From Arcobacter nitrofigilis DSM 7299 (GTDB lineage Bacteria > Campylobacterota > Campylobacteria > Campylobacterales > Arcobacteraceae), in assembly GCF_000092245.1 (NCBI RefSeq), contig NC_014166.1:496001-560000 (forward strand): 64,000 bases of DNA. Reading direction: 5' to 3'. Numbering within the stretch: the first letter of the stretch is position 1; every line of letters begins with the position of its first letter. The notes under the pieces are model-generated. The model had not been told where the DNA came from, did not search any database, and saw only the letters and a list, made by a program, of their open reading frames with translations. The position numbers and the translations under genes were made by a program. This document shows positions 46,163-54,653 of this stretch, in pieces.

Positions 46163-46846
46163 ATGGGAATGAATGAATTTAAAAATTTAAAATTGTTATA
46201 TGTTGAAGATGAAAATAATATACGTAAAGTTGCTATGTCATATTTTAATCGCTTATTTGATGAGAGTTATGAAGCTAAAGATGCTTTAGAGGCATTTGAA
46301 ATTTTTAAAGATATTAAACCTCACATTATAGTAACAGATATAAAAATGGCTAAAATGTCAGGTATAGATTTAGTTAGAAAAGTAAGAGAACTAGATAGAA
46401 GATGTCAAATTGTCATTTTGACTGCATATACAGATACAAATTTTTTACTTGAAGCTGTAGAGTTAAATTTGGTGAAATACTTAATTAAACCAATACGACA
46501 TGATAAAATGCACTCTGTTTTAACTCAATGTGCTATAAATATAAAAGAAAATAGATTAAATCTTATTTATATTACTGCAAATTGTATTTATGATATTTTT
46601 AATAAAACACTTATTCTGAATAAACAAATAGTAAAGTTGTCTAAAACAGAATTGGAGTTTTTAGAATTATTGTGTATGAACTTAACTCGTGTAGTAACCT
46701 ATGAAGAGATAGAAAATAGAATTTGGTATGACTCTTATATGAGTGAAGATGCTCTTCGTTCTATGGTTAGAAAACTAAGAAAAAAATTACCAGAAAACTG
46801 TATAGAAAATGTGGCAAAAATGGGTTATAAACTTCAATGCCATTAA
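46163..46846 (+). CDS. OmpR/PhoB-type response regulator
   Basis: 227 residues. Receiver domain with acidic YVEDEN, phospho-acceptor Asp59 in VTDIKM, TAYTD and the lysine of LIKPI; then a winged-helix DNA-binding domain (about 130-225: LSKTELEFLELLCMNLTRVVTYEEIENRIW, ALRSMVRKLRKKLP, NVAKMGYKL). The target is unknown. The kinase follows with a 10-bp overlap. Confidence 0.88.
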   Translation: MGMNEFKNLKLLYVEDENNIRKVAMSYFNRLFDESYEAKDALEAFEIFKDIKPHIIVTDIKMAKMSGIDLVRKVRELDRRCQIVILTAYTDTNFLLEAVELNLVKYLIKPIRHDKMHSVLTQCAINIKENRLNLIYITANCIYDIFNKTLILNKQIVKLSKTELEFLELLCMNLTRVVTYEEIENRIWYDSYMSEDALRSMVRKLRKKLPENCIENVAKMGYKLQCH

Positions 46847-48552
46847 TTAGAATTATTATTTGTATTTTAATAATAAATATTTTTGCATATGCAAATGGCA
46901 GAAATAGCATAATAAGTGGGGTTTATATCTTCGTAAATAATGGAGAATATAAGAGTTATAAACAATATGATTTAAAAAGTGACTATTTTAAGAAATTCAA
47001 TGTAAAGTTAGAAATAAATAAAAAAGCCCTAGAAAATAAAACATACTATTTTTTTATAACTACTGATGTAAAAAATTTAATTAGTGCAAATGTTGATTAT
47101 GATAAAAATTTAGATGAAGTAATATTGAAAGTTAATAAAAACAGCCCTAAGAATATATATTTTTCATATGAATATGGAAAGCAAAAAACACTAAACTTTA
47201 AGATATTAATATTTAATGAATTTGAATATAAATATATATTAAAAAATAAAAGTATACTCTATGGAATAGCTTATGGAATAATATTCTCAGCTTTTTTATA
47301 TAATCTTGTTATCTTTTTAAGTACCAGAAGAAAAGCTTTTTTTTATTACTCTTTTATGCAATTGTTTTTATTGATTGTTTTAGTTGATATCGTTAGATTC
47401 TCAACTATGACATATAAAAGTTCTTTTGAAATTATAATTTTAGATATATTTGAAAATCTATCTTTGATAATGGTTATTCTATTTTCTAAAGAGATATTAA
47501 ATACTAAAAAAAATATACCACTTATTGATAACTTACTTAATATATTTGTAATATTAAATTTAATTGATTTATTTACTATCCCTTTCCTTGGATACTCTAT
47601 TTTATATGAATATATAACAAGAACAATAGTTATTTCAACTTTAATGCTTGCTGGACTAATTGTTCTATACAAAGGAGAAAAAACAGCGATTTTTTATATT
47701 TTAGGATGGAGTGTTCTATTTTTATGCTTAGCAATTAGTGAATATAATTTAATAGATATAAATGAACTGTTCATCTTTCATATTGGATTCCCCCTTGAAT
47801 CTATGATTTTAAGTTTTGCACTTGGATATAAATTAAAACAAAGTGTCCATGAAAATATTGAAAAAGAGCAACTTCTAGTGCACCAAAGTAAACTAGCTTC
47901 TATGGGAGAAATGATTAATAATATTGCCCATCAATGGAGACAACCCTTAACCCATTTATCTTTTATCAATATGGATATACAAACTGCACAAGAGAGCAAA
48001 GAGTTAGATGAAAATTATCTAAATGAAAAGATAAATGAATCTTATGATCAAATCGAATTTATGTCTCAGACTATTGATAACTTTAAAGACTTTTATCAAC
48101 CAGTTAAAAATAAAGAGCTATTTTTAATAAGTGAGGCAGTTAATAAAGCAATTAATATAATCAAACCATCTTTAGATAATTTGAATATAAATCTAAATTT
48201 TACAATTTATCAAGATAGTGAAGTAGAAGCATTTGAAAATGAATATTCACAAGTAGTCTTGAACTTTATTAGTAATGCTAAAGATGTATTACACATAAGA
48301 AAAATCAAAAATCCTAAAATAGATATTTTATTGGAAGTTACAAATAATAAAAGTATTTTAACTGTAAATGATAATGCAAAAGGAATTTCTGAAGATATTA
48401 TAAATAAAATATTTAATCCATATTTTAGTACGAAAAATAAAAGTAGTGGAATAGGGCTTTATATGTCAAAAATAATAGTTGAGTCACACTTCAAAGGTAC
48501 AATTAGTGCTTATAACACCAATGAAGGTGCTTGTTTCAAAGTTGAAATATAA
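46837..48552 (+). CDS. Sensor histidine kinase with 7TM-DISM-like input
   Basis: 571 residues. Signal peptide, periplasmic domain to about 130, a block of seven hydrophobic helices (about 140-330), coiled region, then HisKA with phospho-acceptor His365 in NIAHQWRQPL and an HATPase domain (NFISNAKD, NDNAKGIS, STKNKSSGIGLYMSK). The order is that of 7TM-DISM kinases, which sense extracellular ligands. It pairs with the response regulator. The last 43 bp overlap the convergent transposase-like gene. Confidence 0.85.
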   Translation: MPLIRIIICILIINIFAYANGRNSIISGVYIFVNNGEYKSYKQYDLKSDYFKKFNVKLEINKKALENKTYYFFITTDVKNLISANVDYDKNLDEVILKVNKNSPKNIYFSYEYGKQKTLNFKILIFNEFEYKYILKNKSILYGIAYGIIFSAFLYNLVIFLSTRRKAFFYYSFMQLFLLIVLVDIVRFSTMTYKSSFEIIILDIFENLSLIMVILFSKEILNTKKNIPLIDNLLNIFVILNLIDLFTIPFLGYSILYEYITRTIVISTLMLAGLIVLYKGEKTAIFYILGWSVLFLCLAISEYNLIDINELFIFHIGFPLESMILSFALGYKLKQSVHENIEKEQLLVHQSKLASMGEMINNIAHQWRQPLTHLSFINMDIQTAQESKELDENYLNEKINESYDQIEFMSQTIDNFKDFYQPVKNKELFLISEAVNKAINIIKPSLDNLNINLNFTIYQDSEVEAFENEYSQVVLNFISNAKDVLHIRKIKNPKIDILLEVTNNKSILTVNDNAKGISEDIINKIFNPYFSTKNKSSGIGLYMSKIIVESHFKGTISAYNTNEGACFKVEI

Positions 48553-49181
48553 GCCACATTAGATTTTTTTAAATGTAATAAGGAAAGAAGAGTTTCATAT
48601 AAAAAATCTTGTGAGTAGTTATAACGAAATTGAGACTCTTTTAAGTGTAAATATAGGCTATCTTTATTTAGTCCTCTAAATTTTTTTAATCTATTTTGAA
48701 TAAATCCTTGAATAGTATCATCGCTTTTTGTAAGATACAAGAGGGTGAATTTATTCTCTTTTTTATTAAATGAGATTTTTGCAGCATTTGCTTTTTTATT
48801 GTTTTGCAATGGTAGATGAATAGTATTATCTATAAACTTTTGAAGATTTGGAAAAGTATTTTCATTATTTTTAAAAATAAAAGCTTTTTTTTGACATTCA
48901 ATAAAATAGTTAATATATGGTCCATTTTTGATATATTTTATTAATAAGGTATTATTAGAGAAATGAGTATTTTTTATCATATAAAGCATCTCATCTTCTT
49001 TTGAAAGTAATAAGTTTCTAATAATTTTGTAATAATTATTTATAGTTTGTCTACTTAAATTTAGATTTTGAGCCGTTTGTATAGCAGTATAATCTTCTGT
49101 AAAATATTTACATATTTTTTTTAAAACATTAGCTTCGATTTTGGCATTTTTTAAATAATTTAATATTTCATTGTTACTCAT
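48510..49181 (-). CDS. IS1595-type transposase-derived protein, probably domesticated
   Basis: 223 residues resembling the ends of IS1595-family transposases: an N-terminal HTH (CKYFTEDYTAIQTAQNLNLSRQTINNYYKIIRNLLL, about 25-60) and the C-terminal IQGFIQNRLKKFRGL and SLYLHLKESQFRYNYSQDFLYETLL (about 160-210). The middle lacks the acidic catalytic motifs of the DDE domain. No terminal repeats are seen and the frame is intact, so it may now act as a DNA-binding protein. Its end overlaps the kinase gene by 43 bp; the feo operon lies upstream on the same strand. Confidence 0.65.
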   Translation of the reverse strand: MSNNEILNYLKNAKIEANVLKKICKYFTEDYTAIQTAQNLNLSRQTINNYYKIIRNLLLSKEDEMLYMIKNTHFSNNTLLIKYIKNGPYINYFIECQKKAFIFKNNENTFPNLQKFIDNTIHLPLQNNKKANAAKISFNKKENKFTLLYLTKSDDTIQGFIQNRLKKFRGLNKDSLYLHLKESQFRYNYSQDFLYETLLSLLHLKKSNVAYISTLKQAPSLVL

Positions 49182-49234
49182 ACATAAATTATATGAAAAA
49201 ACAATGGCTAAAGAATGTCCAAAAAAAGAAATTT

Positions 49235-49390
49235 TTAATTTGATAAATATTTCTTTTTTTCTTTAGGTTTATTTTGAGAACCACATCCACAAGAACCACC
49301 GCATGTTTTCTTTTTAAATAGTGATTTATAAATGTAAAAAAGTGCAAAAGCAAAGATAATTATAGTAAAAAGTAATTCATAAAGATTCAT
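49235..49390 (-). CDS. FeoB-associated Cys-rich membrane protein
   Basis: A 51-residue gene, easy to miss by length. One membrane helix (about residues 5-23), a KKK stop-transfer, the cluster TCGGSCGCG (Cys30, 34, 36), then a lysine-rich tail. This is the pattern of the small proteins encoded after feoB in many bacteria, thought to assist Fe(II) uptake. Its ATG overlaps the stop of the preceding secreted-domain gene (ATGA), joining it to feoA-feoB. Confidence 0.8.
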   Translation of the reverse strand: MNLYELLFTIIIFAFALFYIYKSLFKKKTCGGSCGCGSQNKPKEKKKYLSN

Positions 49391-49689
49391 TCTATTATTT
49401 CCTCCCCTTTGATAGATACAATATGTCCTTTACCTGCATCAAAAATCACTACATAAGAGTTTTGCGGTTTGGTGAAAGTAAACTCGCTATCTTCATTCAT
49501 TAAACCCTCTATAATCTTTTTATCACCGTGTTTTACATACATTTGTACACCACTTCCACTACTACCATTTGAAAATCCACCTTCACAAGTGATTGTATTA
49601 TCTCCATTGTCAAAGCACGTCATGATTGCTGTATGTGCATATGAACTACTTATTAGAAGTAAACTTGAAATTAAAACTTTTTTAAACAT
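49387..49689 (-). CDS. Secreted small protein of the feo operon
   Basis: 100 residues with a signal peptide cleaved near SSYAHTA, then a compact domain (DNGDNTITCEGGFSNGSSGSGVQMYVKHGDKK and YVVIFDAGKG). It has one cysteine pair (Cys25, Cys35) that could form a disulphide. It resembles the extracytoplasmic domain of 40466. It starts inside the feoB end (8-bp overlap) and precedes the Cys-rich FeoB-associated gene, so a periplasmic role in Fe(II) supply to FeoB is inferred. Confidence 0.7.
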   Translation of the reverse strand: MFKKVLISSLLLISSSYAHTAIMTCFDNGDNTITCEGGFSNGSSGSGVQMYVKHGDKKIIEGLMNEDSEFTFTKPQNSYVVIFDAGKGHIVSIKGEEIIE

Positions 49690-52126
49690 ATGTTTCCTTT
49701 TTTGTTGGTATTAATCCTAAAGCAAGAGTTATTAAAATAACAAAGATATAAAAATAACCCATAGCTTCAATTTCTGATAGGGAAAAAATTGTGCCTACTT
49801 GAAAAATAAAGATAGCACATATTAATCCTAAAGTTATTGGATAAAATAGAGCAAATAACATCCATTTTAAAGAGTTCGTTTGGATTTTTATCATAATCAT
49901 TGTGGCAATACAAGGAGGTGTCAATGCCATAAATATTATAATAGCAACAGCGCTTAGTGGGGAATAAACATTATTTTCTCCCAACGCATTATTTTGATTG
50001 CTTTCATATAAAGCACCAAGGGTTGAAACAGAACTTTCCCTTGCCGCAAAAGAACTTAAAAAGGCTACATTGATCTTCCAATCAAAGCCTGCATATTGAG
50101 TAATTGGTACAAAGAATTTTCCAATGGAACCTAAAAAAGAGTTCTCTATTTTATTGTTTTTCAATTCTCGAAGTAATTTTTTTCTTGTCTTCAATAGTTT
50201 TTTTAAAGCTCTGTTTATTATTTTTGCTTCTTGATTCTTATGGGGTTTAGTAAAAAGAAAAAACAATTGATTTCTATTTTTAAATTTTTCATCAATAGCT
50301 TTTGCAACATTTACATCTTTTGTATTCATTCTTTGATATTTATATTGAGTATAAAAATTAATTAACTCTTTGAGCTCTTTTTTTTCATCTACATAATTGA
50401 AGTAAGTACTTTTTTTTGCTTGTTTATAAAAAGTATCTTGCATAGTTTTACTTTCCATAGTATATTGTGCTTTTTCTTTTTGTGAGATACCTGGGAATTG
50501 AATAAGTACAAATAATACTATAGCCACTGCTGCTACAATAGTAACAATCTTTTTTAAATATAACCAAACTCTATCAAAAACTTTAACTAATAGACCTCTT
50601 AATGTAGGAATATGATAAGAGGGTAATTCCATGATAAAAGGAGTGTTTGGATAAGCCTTTAAAATACTCATACTTAATAGTTTTGAAATAATTAGTGCAA
50701 TAAAAAGGGTAATAGTTGAAATCATAAACATCATTAAAGCCATATGTACTTTAAAGAAAGTCACTATAATCAATATAAAAAATGGAATCTTTGCTAAACA
50801 ATTCATAAGTGGAATGGTTAATATTGTAGCTATCTTTGCTCTTTTATCATTCATTCCTTTTGTTGCCATTACTCCTGGAACTGCACAACCACCTGCAAAA
50901 ATTCCACTTAAAACTAGGGGCAATGTAGATTCTCCATGTAAGCCAAATTTTGAGAAAACTCTATCTAAAATAAAGGCCATTCGTGGCATATATCCTACAT
51001 CTTCTAATATGGCAATTAGGAAAAAAAGTATTACAAATATTGGAATGTAATTAAGTAAGGCAATAATGCTATTCATCATCCAAATAGCAAACTGGGTCAA
51101 ATATGGAATGGAACTAATATTTTCACTTGGGAATAGTGAAACTATAGAATATTTAAGCCAAGCTAGTATTGGCCAAGTAATATTTGTAAGATCATATCCA
51201 TATACTATAGAAAATTTGTACAAAGTAAAAATAATAAGTCCTAAAATAGGTAGGGCTAAAAACTTATTTAATATTATAGTATCAATTTTTTCACTTATTG
51301 TTTTTTCTTTAGTTTTATTTACTGTTGTACAGGTTTTAACCAATTCATCTGCTTTTTCATATCTTATTTTTACTATATATTGTTCAACACTTATTTTATA
51401 TATCTCTTGGAACTCTTTTTTATATTTTTCAACAATTTCAAATATCTCTTCATAGTTATAATCATTTTTTTTAACAAAAGATTTGATTTCTTCATCATTT
51501 TCAAAAAGTTTAACAGATATAAAGTGTTTCGATAACTCGAAAGAATCTGCTGTTAACTGTGTTTTTAATTTATCAATATAAGGTTGTAGATTTTTATAAA
51601 ATAAAGCAGTGGATACATGAGAAATCAAGTCATTATTTACTTCAATTATAGAATCTTTTAATTCTTTTAATCCTTGTTTTTTAGAAGCTACTGTTTGAAC
51701 AACTTTTGCATTTATTGATTTTTCTAATGCCTTAAAGTTAATCTCTTGACCATTTTGTTTTGCAATATCTAACATATTAAATGCAATAATCATAGGTTTT
51801 TGCATATCAAAAAGCTGCATAGTTAAATACAAATTTCTTCTTAAGTTTGATGCATCAATTGTATTTATTATTATGTTAGTTTCTTTATTTAAAATATAAC
51901 TTCTTGTGATTTTTTCTTCTTCTGAATATGAAGAGAAAGAGTAAGTTCCTGGTAAATCAATTATATTATATTTTGAGTTTTCATAAATATATGAGCCTTC
52001 TTTTTTATCAACAGTTACCCCAGGATAATTTGCAATGTGTTGTTTAATATTTGTTAGCATGTTAAAAATAGTAGACTTCCCACAATTAGGTTGTCCAACA
52101 AGAGCTAAATTTATACTATTATTCAT
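49682..52126 (-). CDS. feoB: Ferrous iron transporter FeoB
   Basis: Fe(II) uptake protein, inner membrane, 814 residues from the ATG at 52124-52126 (AAGG upstream); an in-frame upstream extension of nine codons is less likely. N-terminal G domain: GQPNCGKST (11-19), DLPGTYS, NMLD. The membrane part shows GCAVPGVMATKGM and AARESSVSTLGALYE. A lysine-rich insertion of about 110 residues (near 50150-50470) interrupts the membrane domain. It overlaps feoA by 8 bp. Confidence 0.95.
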   Translation of the reverse strand: MNNSINLALVGQPNCGKSTIFNMLTNIKQHIANYPGVTVDKKEGSYIYENSKYNIIDLPGTYSFSSYSEEEKITRSYILNKETNIIINTIDASNLRRNLYLTMQLFDMQKPMIIAFNMLDIAKQNGQEINFKALEKSINAKVVQTVASKKQGLKELKDSIIEVNNDLISHVSTALFYKNLQPYIDKLKTQLTADSFELSKHFISVKLFENDEEIKSFVKKNDYNYEEIFEIVEKYKKEFQEIYKISVEQYIVKIRYEKADELVKTCTTVNKTKEKTISEKIDTIILNKFLALPILGLIIFTLYKFSIVYGYDLTNITWPILAWLKYSIVSLFPSENISSIPYLTQFAIWMMNSIIALLNYIPIFVILFFLIAILEDVGYMPRMAFILDRVFSKFGLHGESTLPLVLSGIFAGGCAVPGVMATKGMNDKRAKIATILTIPLMNCLAKIPFFILIIVTFFKVHMALMMFMISTITLFIALIISKLLSMSILKAYPNTPFIMELPSYHIPTLRGLLVKVFDRVWLYLKKIVTIVAAVAIVLFVLIQFPGISQKEKAQYTMESKTMQDTFYKQAKKSTYFNYVDEKKELKELINFYTQYKYQRMNTKDVNVAKAIDEKFKNRNQLFFLFTKPHKNQEAKIINRALKKLLKTRKKLLRELKNNKIENSFLGSIGKFFVPITQYAGFDWKINVAFLSSFAARESSVSTLGALYESNQNNALGENNVYSPLSAVAIIIFMALTPPCIATMIMIKIQTNSLKWMLFALFYPITLGLICAIFIFQVGTIFSLSEIEAMGYFYIFVILITLALGLIPTKKETYV

Positions 52127-52343
52127 AACTAACCTTAACAGCCTTAGCTTCATTTACTCGCAATGTAATATGATAAGATAATAGTTCTACTTCAATTGGG
52201 TCTTTTAAAGGAGAGTGTCTAATAAGTTTAATTGAAGTTCCTTCTATAAACCCCATGTCAAAAAGTTTTTGTAATAATATTCCTGAGGCAGTAATCTCTT
52301 TGATTATTGCAGGTTTGTATGGGATTATTTCATCTAGGGTCAT
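52119..52343 (-). CDS. feoA: Ferrous iron transport accessory protein FeoA
   Basis: 74-residue SH3-like protein that supports FeoB at the membrane. TASGILLQKLFDMGFIEGTSIKLIRHSPLKDPIEVELLSYHITLRVNEAKAVKV covers the whole FeoA fold. An AAAGGTGG site precedes the ATG. The promoter is expected in the 83-bp gap behind the TPR gene, but no clear Fur box was found there. Confidence 0.93.
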   Translation of the reverse strand: MTLDEIIPYKPAIIKEITASGILLQKLFDMGFIEGTSIKLIRHSPLKDPIEVELLSYHITLRVNEAKAVKVSYE

Positions 52344-52426
52344 TTGCCACCTTTTTTAATATGTTAATAGTAAGTATTAATATTATAATAAAAAAAGATG
52401 GCTAAAATATGTCCGTTTTTTATTAA

Positions 52427-53653
52427 TCATATTTTGTAACCTAATTGTTTGATAATTTTTTTAGCTCTTAATTTTTCAAACTTATTTGATAGAGCTTTTT
52501 TCAAATATTTTTTTGAGAACTCTTCTTTTTCTAATTCATAATAAGAAAGAGCCAACAAGATATTTTTTTGACCTTCATATTTTGTATTTTTTTTAAATTT
52601 TAAATTTTCTAAGGTGGAGATTACTTTTTTATAATTTGATTTATTGTAATAAATATTTCCTAGTAAAATTTCATAATATTCATCTTTAGCATTTACATTT
52701 GTAGTTAGAAGTTTTATAGCACGTTTTATATTTTTGGCATTTAGATGTGCATTAACTAAAGTTTTGAAATTTAATTTATCATCTTTTAAAATACCTTTTT
52801 TTATTCCATCTTCAATTAAAAGTGCAGCTTTATTATAGAGTTCATTTTGTAACAACATATTTATAAAATATTGTATATTGTTCTTATGATTAATCAACCC
52901 TTTGTCATAGGCTAATTCTAAAGTAGAAAGCATTTGTTTTTGGCCATTTGTATTTTGATAAATCAAAACTAACTGCATCCAGTACTCTTCTTTTGATTCA
53001 AAAGTATTAATCATATATTTAATAATCTCAATAGCTTTAGGATATTGTTTTAACTCAAAATAAGATGAATACAAAATTTTATACCAAGTCTCCAAATTTG
53101 GTTTTGTTTTATTTTTTTGTTTTTCTTTTGGAGTTTGTAGATACTCATCTAATAATCTTTTTTTATTTTCAATAACTTTTTCATCATAGATAATGCTTTG
53201 TTTATACTCTTCTGTATAATAGTATGCCAAAGTTAAATTTTGATAAATAAGTTCTTTATTGGTATCTTTTGATTTTAATAATTCTAATGAATATTTAATA
53301 CTTTTTTTATATAAAGTTTCAGATAAATATAGTTGAGATAAAACATATTTTACTCTGTTTATTTCATTGGTTTTAAAGGCATCTAATTTAAGAATCTTTT
53401 CATAATTTGATATAGCTTTTTTATATTTATTTTGCTCTAAATATATACTTGCAAAGCTTTGTAAAGCATAAGATGTAGTAATATTATTTGTATCTTTTAA
53501 TAGTGGTTTTAAAATATTAGAGGCTTGTTTATACTCTTTTTTTTCAATAAATTTTTCTGCTTCTTGTAGCTTATTAAATGCTGAGTTACTAAGGGTCTCT
53601 TTTGCAAAAGTTGATAAAACTAAAAGAGTTAAAATTAAAATTATTTTTTTCAT
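52427..53653 (-). CDS. TPR protein of the TonB2-like operon
   Basis: 408 residues: signal peptide (1 to about 17, ending TFAKE), then repeated helical TPR-like units over most of the length (for example LQEAEKFIEKKEYKQASNILKPLL and SIYLEQNKYKKAISNYEKILKLD). Comparable TPR proteins close the TonB2 operons of Vibrio-type systems and are periplasmic. ATGA overlap with tonB. Confidence 0.75.
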   Translation of the reverse strand: MKKIILILTLLVLSTFAKETLSNSAFNKLQEAEKFIEKKEYKQASNILKPLLKDTNNITTSYALQSFASIYLEQNKYKKAISNYEKILKLDAFKTNEINRVKYVLSQLYLSETLYKKSIKYSLELLKSKDTNKELIYQNLTLAYYYTEEYKQSIIYDEKVIENKKRLLDEYLQTPKEKQKNKTKPNLETWYKILYSSYFELKQYPKAIEIIKYMINTFESKEEYWMQLVLIYQNTNGQKQMLSTLELAYDKGLINHKNNIQYFINMLLQNELYNKAALLIEDGIKKGILKDDKLNFKTLVNAHLNAKNIKRAIKLLTTNVNAKDEYYEILLGNIYYNKSNYKKVISTLENLKFKKNTKYEGQKNILLALSYYELEKEEFSKKYLKKALSNKFEKLRAKKIIKQLGYKI

Positions 53654-54243
53654 CTTGCTAACCTAAAATTAAATTTTATAGTGGCAGTTTTTGAGTATTC
53701 ACTTCTGTTAAATTTCCATCTTTTAATTGCACTAATTGAACTATTTTCAAAAACACCTTCAGGATTGGATTCTACTACTCTAACATTTGAAACATATCCA
53801 TCTTTCCCAATATCAAAAATCAATTTTACATAACCCTCTTGTTTTTTAGATTTTGCATGTCTTGGATATTTTGGATTTACTTTTTTTAGTGGTGCTAAAG
53901 TATTTGCATCTAAAATAACTTTTGCTCCAGAGAGTGATGAGATTTTTGATATCTCAATTTTTTGTTGAATTTTAAAAGGAACAATCTTTACATTTTTTTC
54001 AGGTTCTGTGGAGTATTTTTTGACAAATTTTGGTTTTTGCTCTAATTTTTTAACTTTTGGTTTCTCTTGAATTCTTTTTTTTCTTTCTATTTTTGTCTCA
54101 TCTTTATCTCTTAAATAGACTAAATGTCGTAATTCACTTTGTTCTTCAAATTTTTTATTATTGCTATTTGTCATGATAAACATACCAAAAAATAAACCAA
54201 GACAAATAATAATAGAGAGACTAAGGGCTAAGAAAAATCGCAT
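53650..54243 (-). CDS. tonB: TonB energy-transducing protein
   Basis: 197 residues with one N-terminal helix (about 3-24), a charged Lys/Glu/Pro spacer (KKRIQEKPKVKKLEQKPKFVKK), and a C-terminal TonB domain: NPKYPRHAKSKKQEGYVKLIFDIGKDGYVSNVRVVESNPEGVFENSSISAIKRWKF. It is short, like TonB2-class proteins. It links the ExbBD motor to the receptors in this window and possibly others. Confidence 0.9.
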   Translation of the reverse strand: MRFFLALSLSIIICLGLFFGMFIMTNSNNKKFEEQSELRHLVYLRDKDETKIERKKRIQEKPKVKKLEQKPKFVKKYSTEPEKNVKIVPFKIQQKIEISKISSLSGAKVILDANTLAPLKKVNPKYPRHAKSKKQEGYVKLIFDIGKDGYVSNVRVVESNPEGVFENSSISAIKRWKFNRSEYSKTATIKFNFRLAR

Positions 54244-54244
54244 T

Positions 54245-54652
54245 TTAGTTATCTCTTAATGTAGAAATCGAGATATTAAAAATACCTGCAAGTCTTATTT
54301 GATCCATTACTTTTACTAAGATACCAGTTTTAGAATCTACATCTGATTGTATTACAACAGAATTTTGAGAATTTAAGGCTTTTAATCTTTCTATATTAGC
54401 TCTAATTGAGCGTATATCTACCATTCTTTTATCAATCCATATTTCATTATTGTTTTTTATAGCAATAAGAATATTTGCTTTACCTTTTTGTTCTGAGGAT
54501 TTTGCACTTGGACGATTTACTTCTATACCTGTTTCTTTGACAAAAGAGGTTGTAACAATAAAAAAAATCAACATAATAAAAACAACATCAAGCATTGGTG
54601 TTAGATTGATTTCTGTCTCTTCTTTATGTCTATGTTGTGAAAATCTTCTCAT
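54245..54652 (-). CDS. exbD: ExbD biopolymer transport protein
   Basis: 135 residues with one helix (about 21-41). LTPMLDVVFIMLIFFIVTTSF carries the conserved membrane Asp22 (Asp25 in E. coli ExbD) that couples to the proton gradient. The C-terminal periplasmic domain is intact. It follows exbB by 1 base and precedes tonB by 1 base. Confidence 0.93.
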   Translation of the reverse strand: MRRFSQHRHKEETEINLTPMLDVVFIMLIFFIVTTSFVKETGIEVNRPSAKSSEQKGKANILIAIKNNNEIWIDKRMVDIRSIRANIERLKALNSQNSVVIQSDVDSKTGILVKVMDQIRLAGIFNISISTLRDN

Positions 54653-54653
54653 A

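Noticed and set aside
48510-49181. Intact insertion sequence
   Set aside because: No terminal inverted repeats or target duplication could be found and the catalytic middle is not recognisable, so only a derived protein is called.
51066-51455. Plus-strand frame of 129 residues opposite feoB
   Set aside because: Lies within the FeoB coding region; no family features.
52344-52426. Fur box before feoA
   Set aside because: The AT-rich gap has TATTAATATTATAATA-like text but no convincing Fur symmetry.
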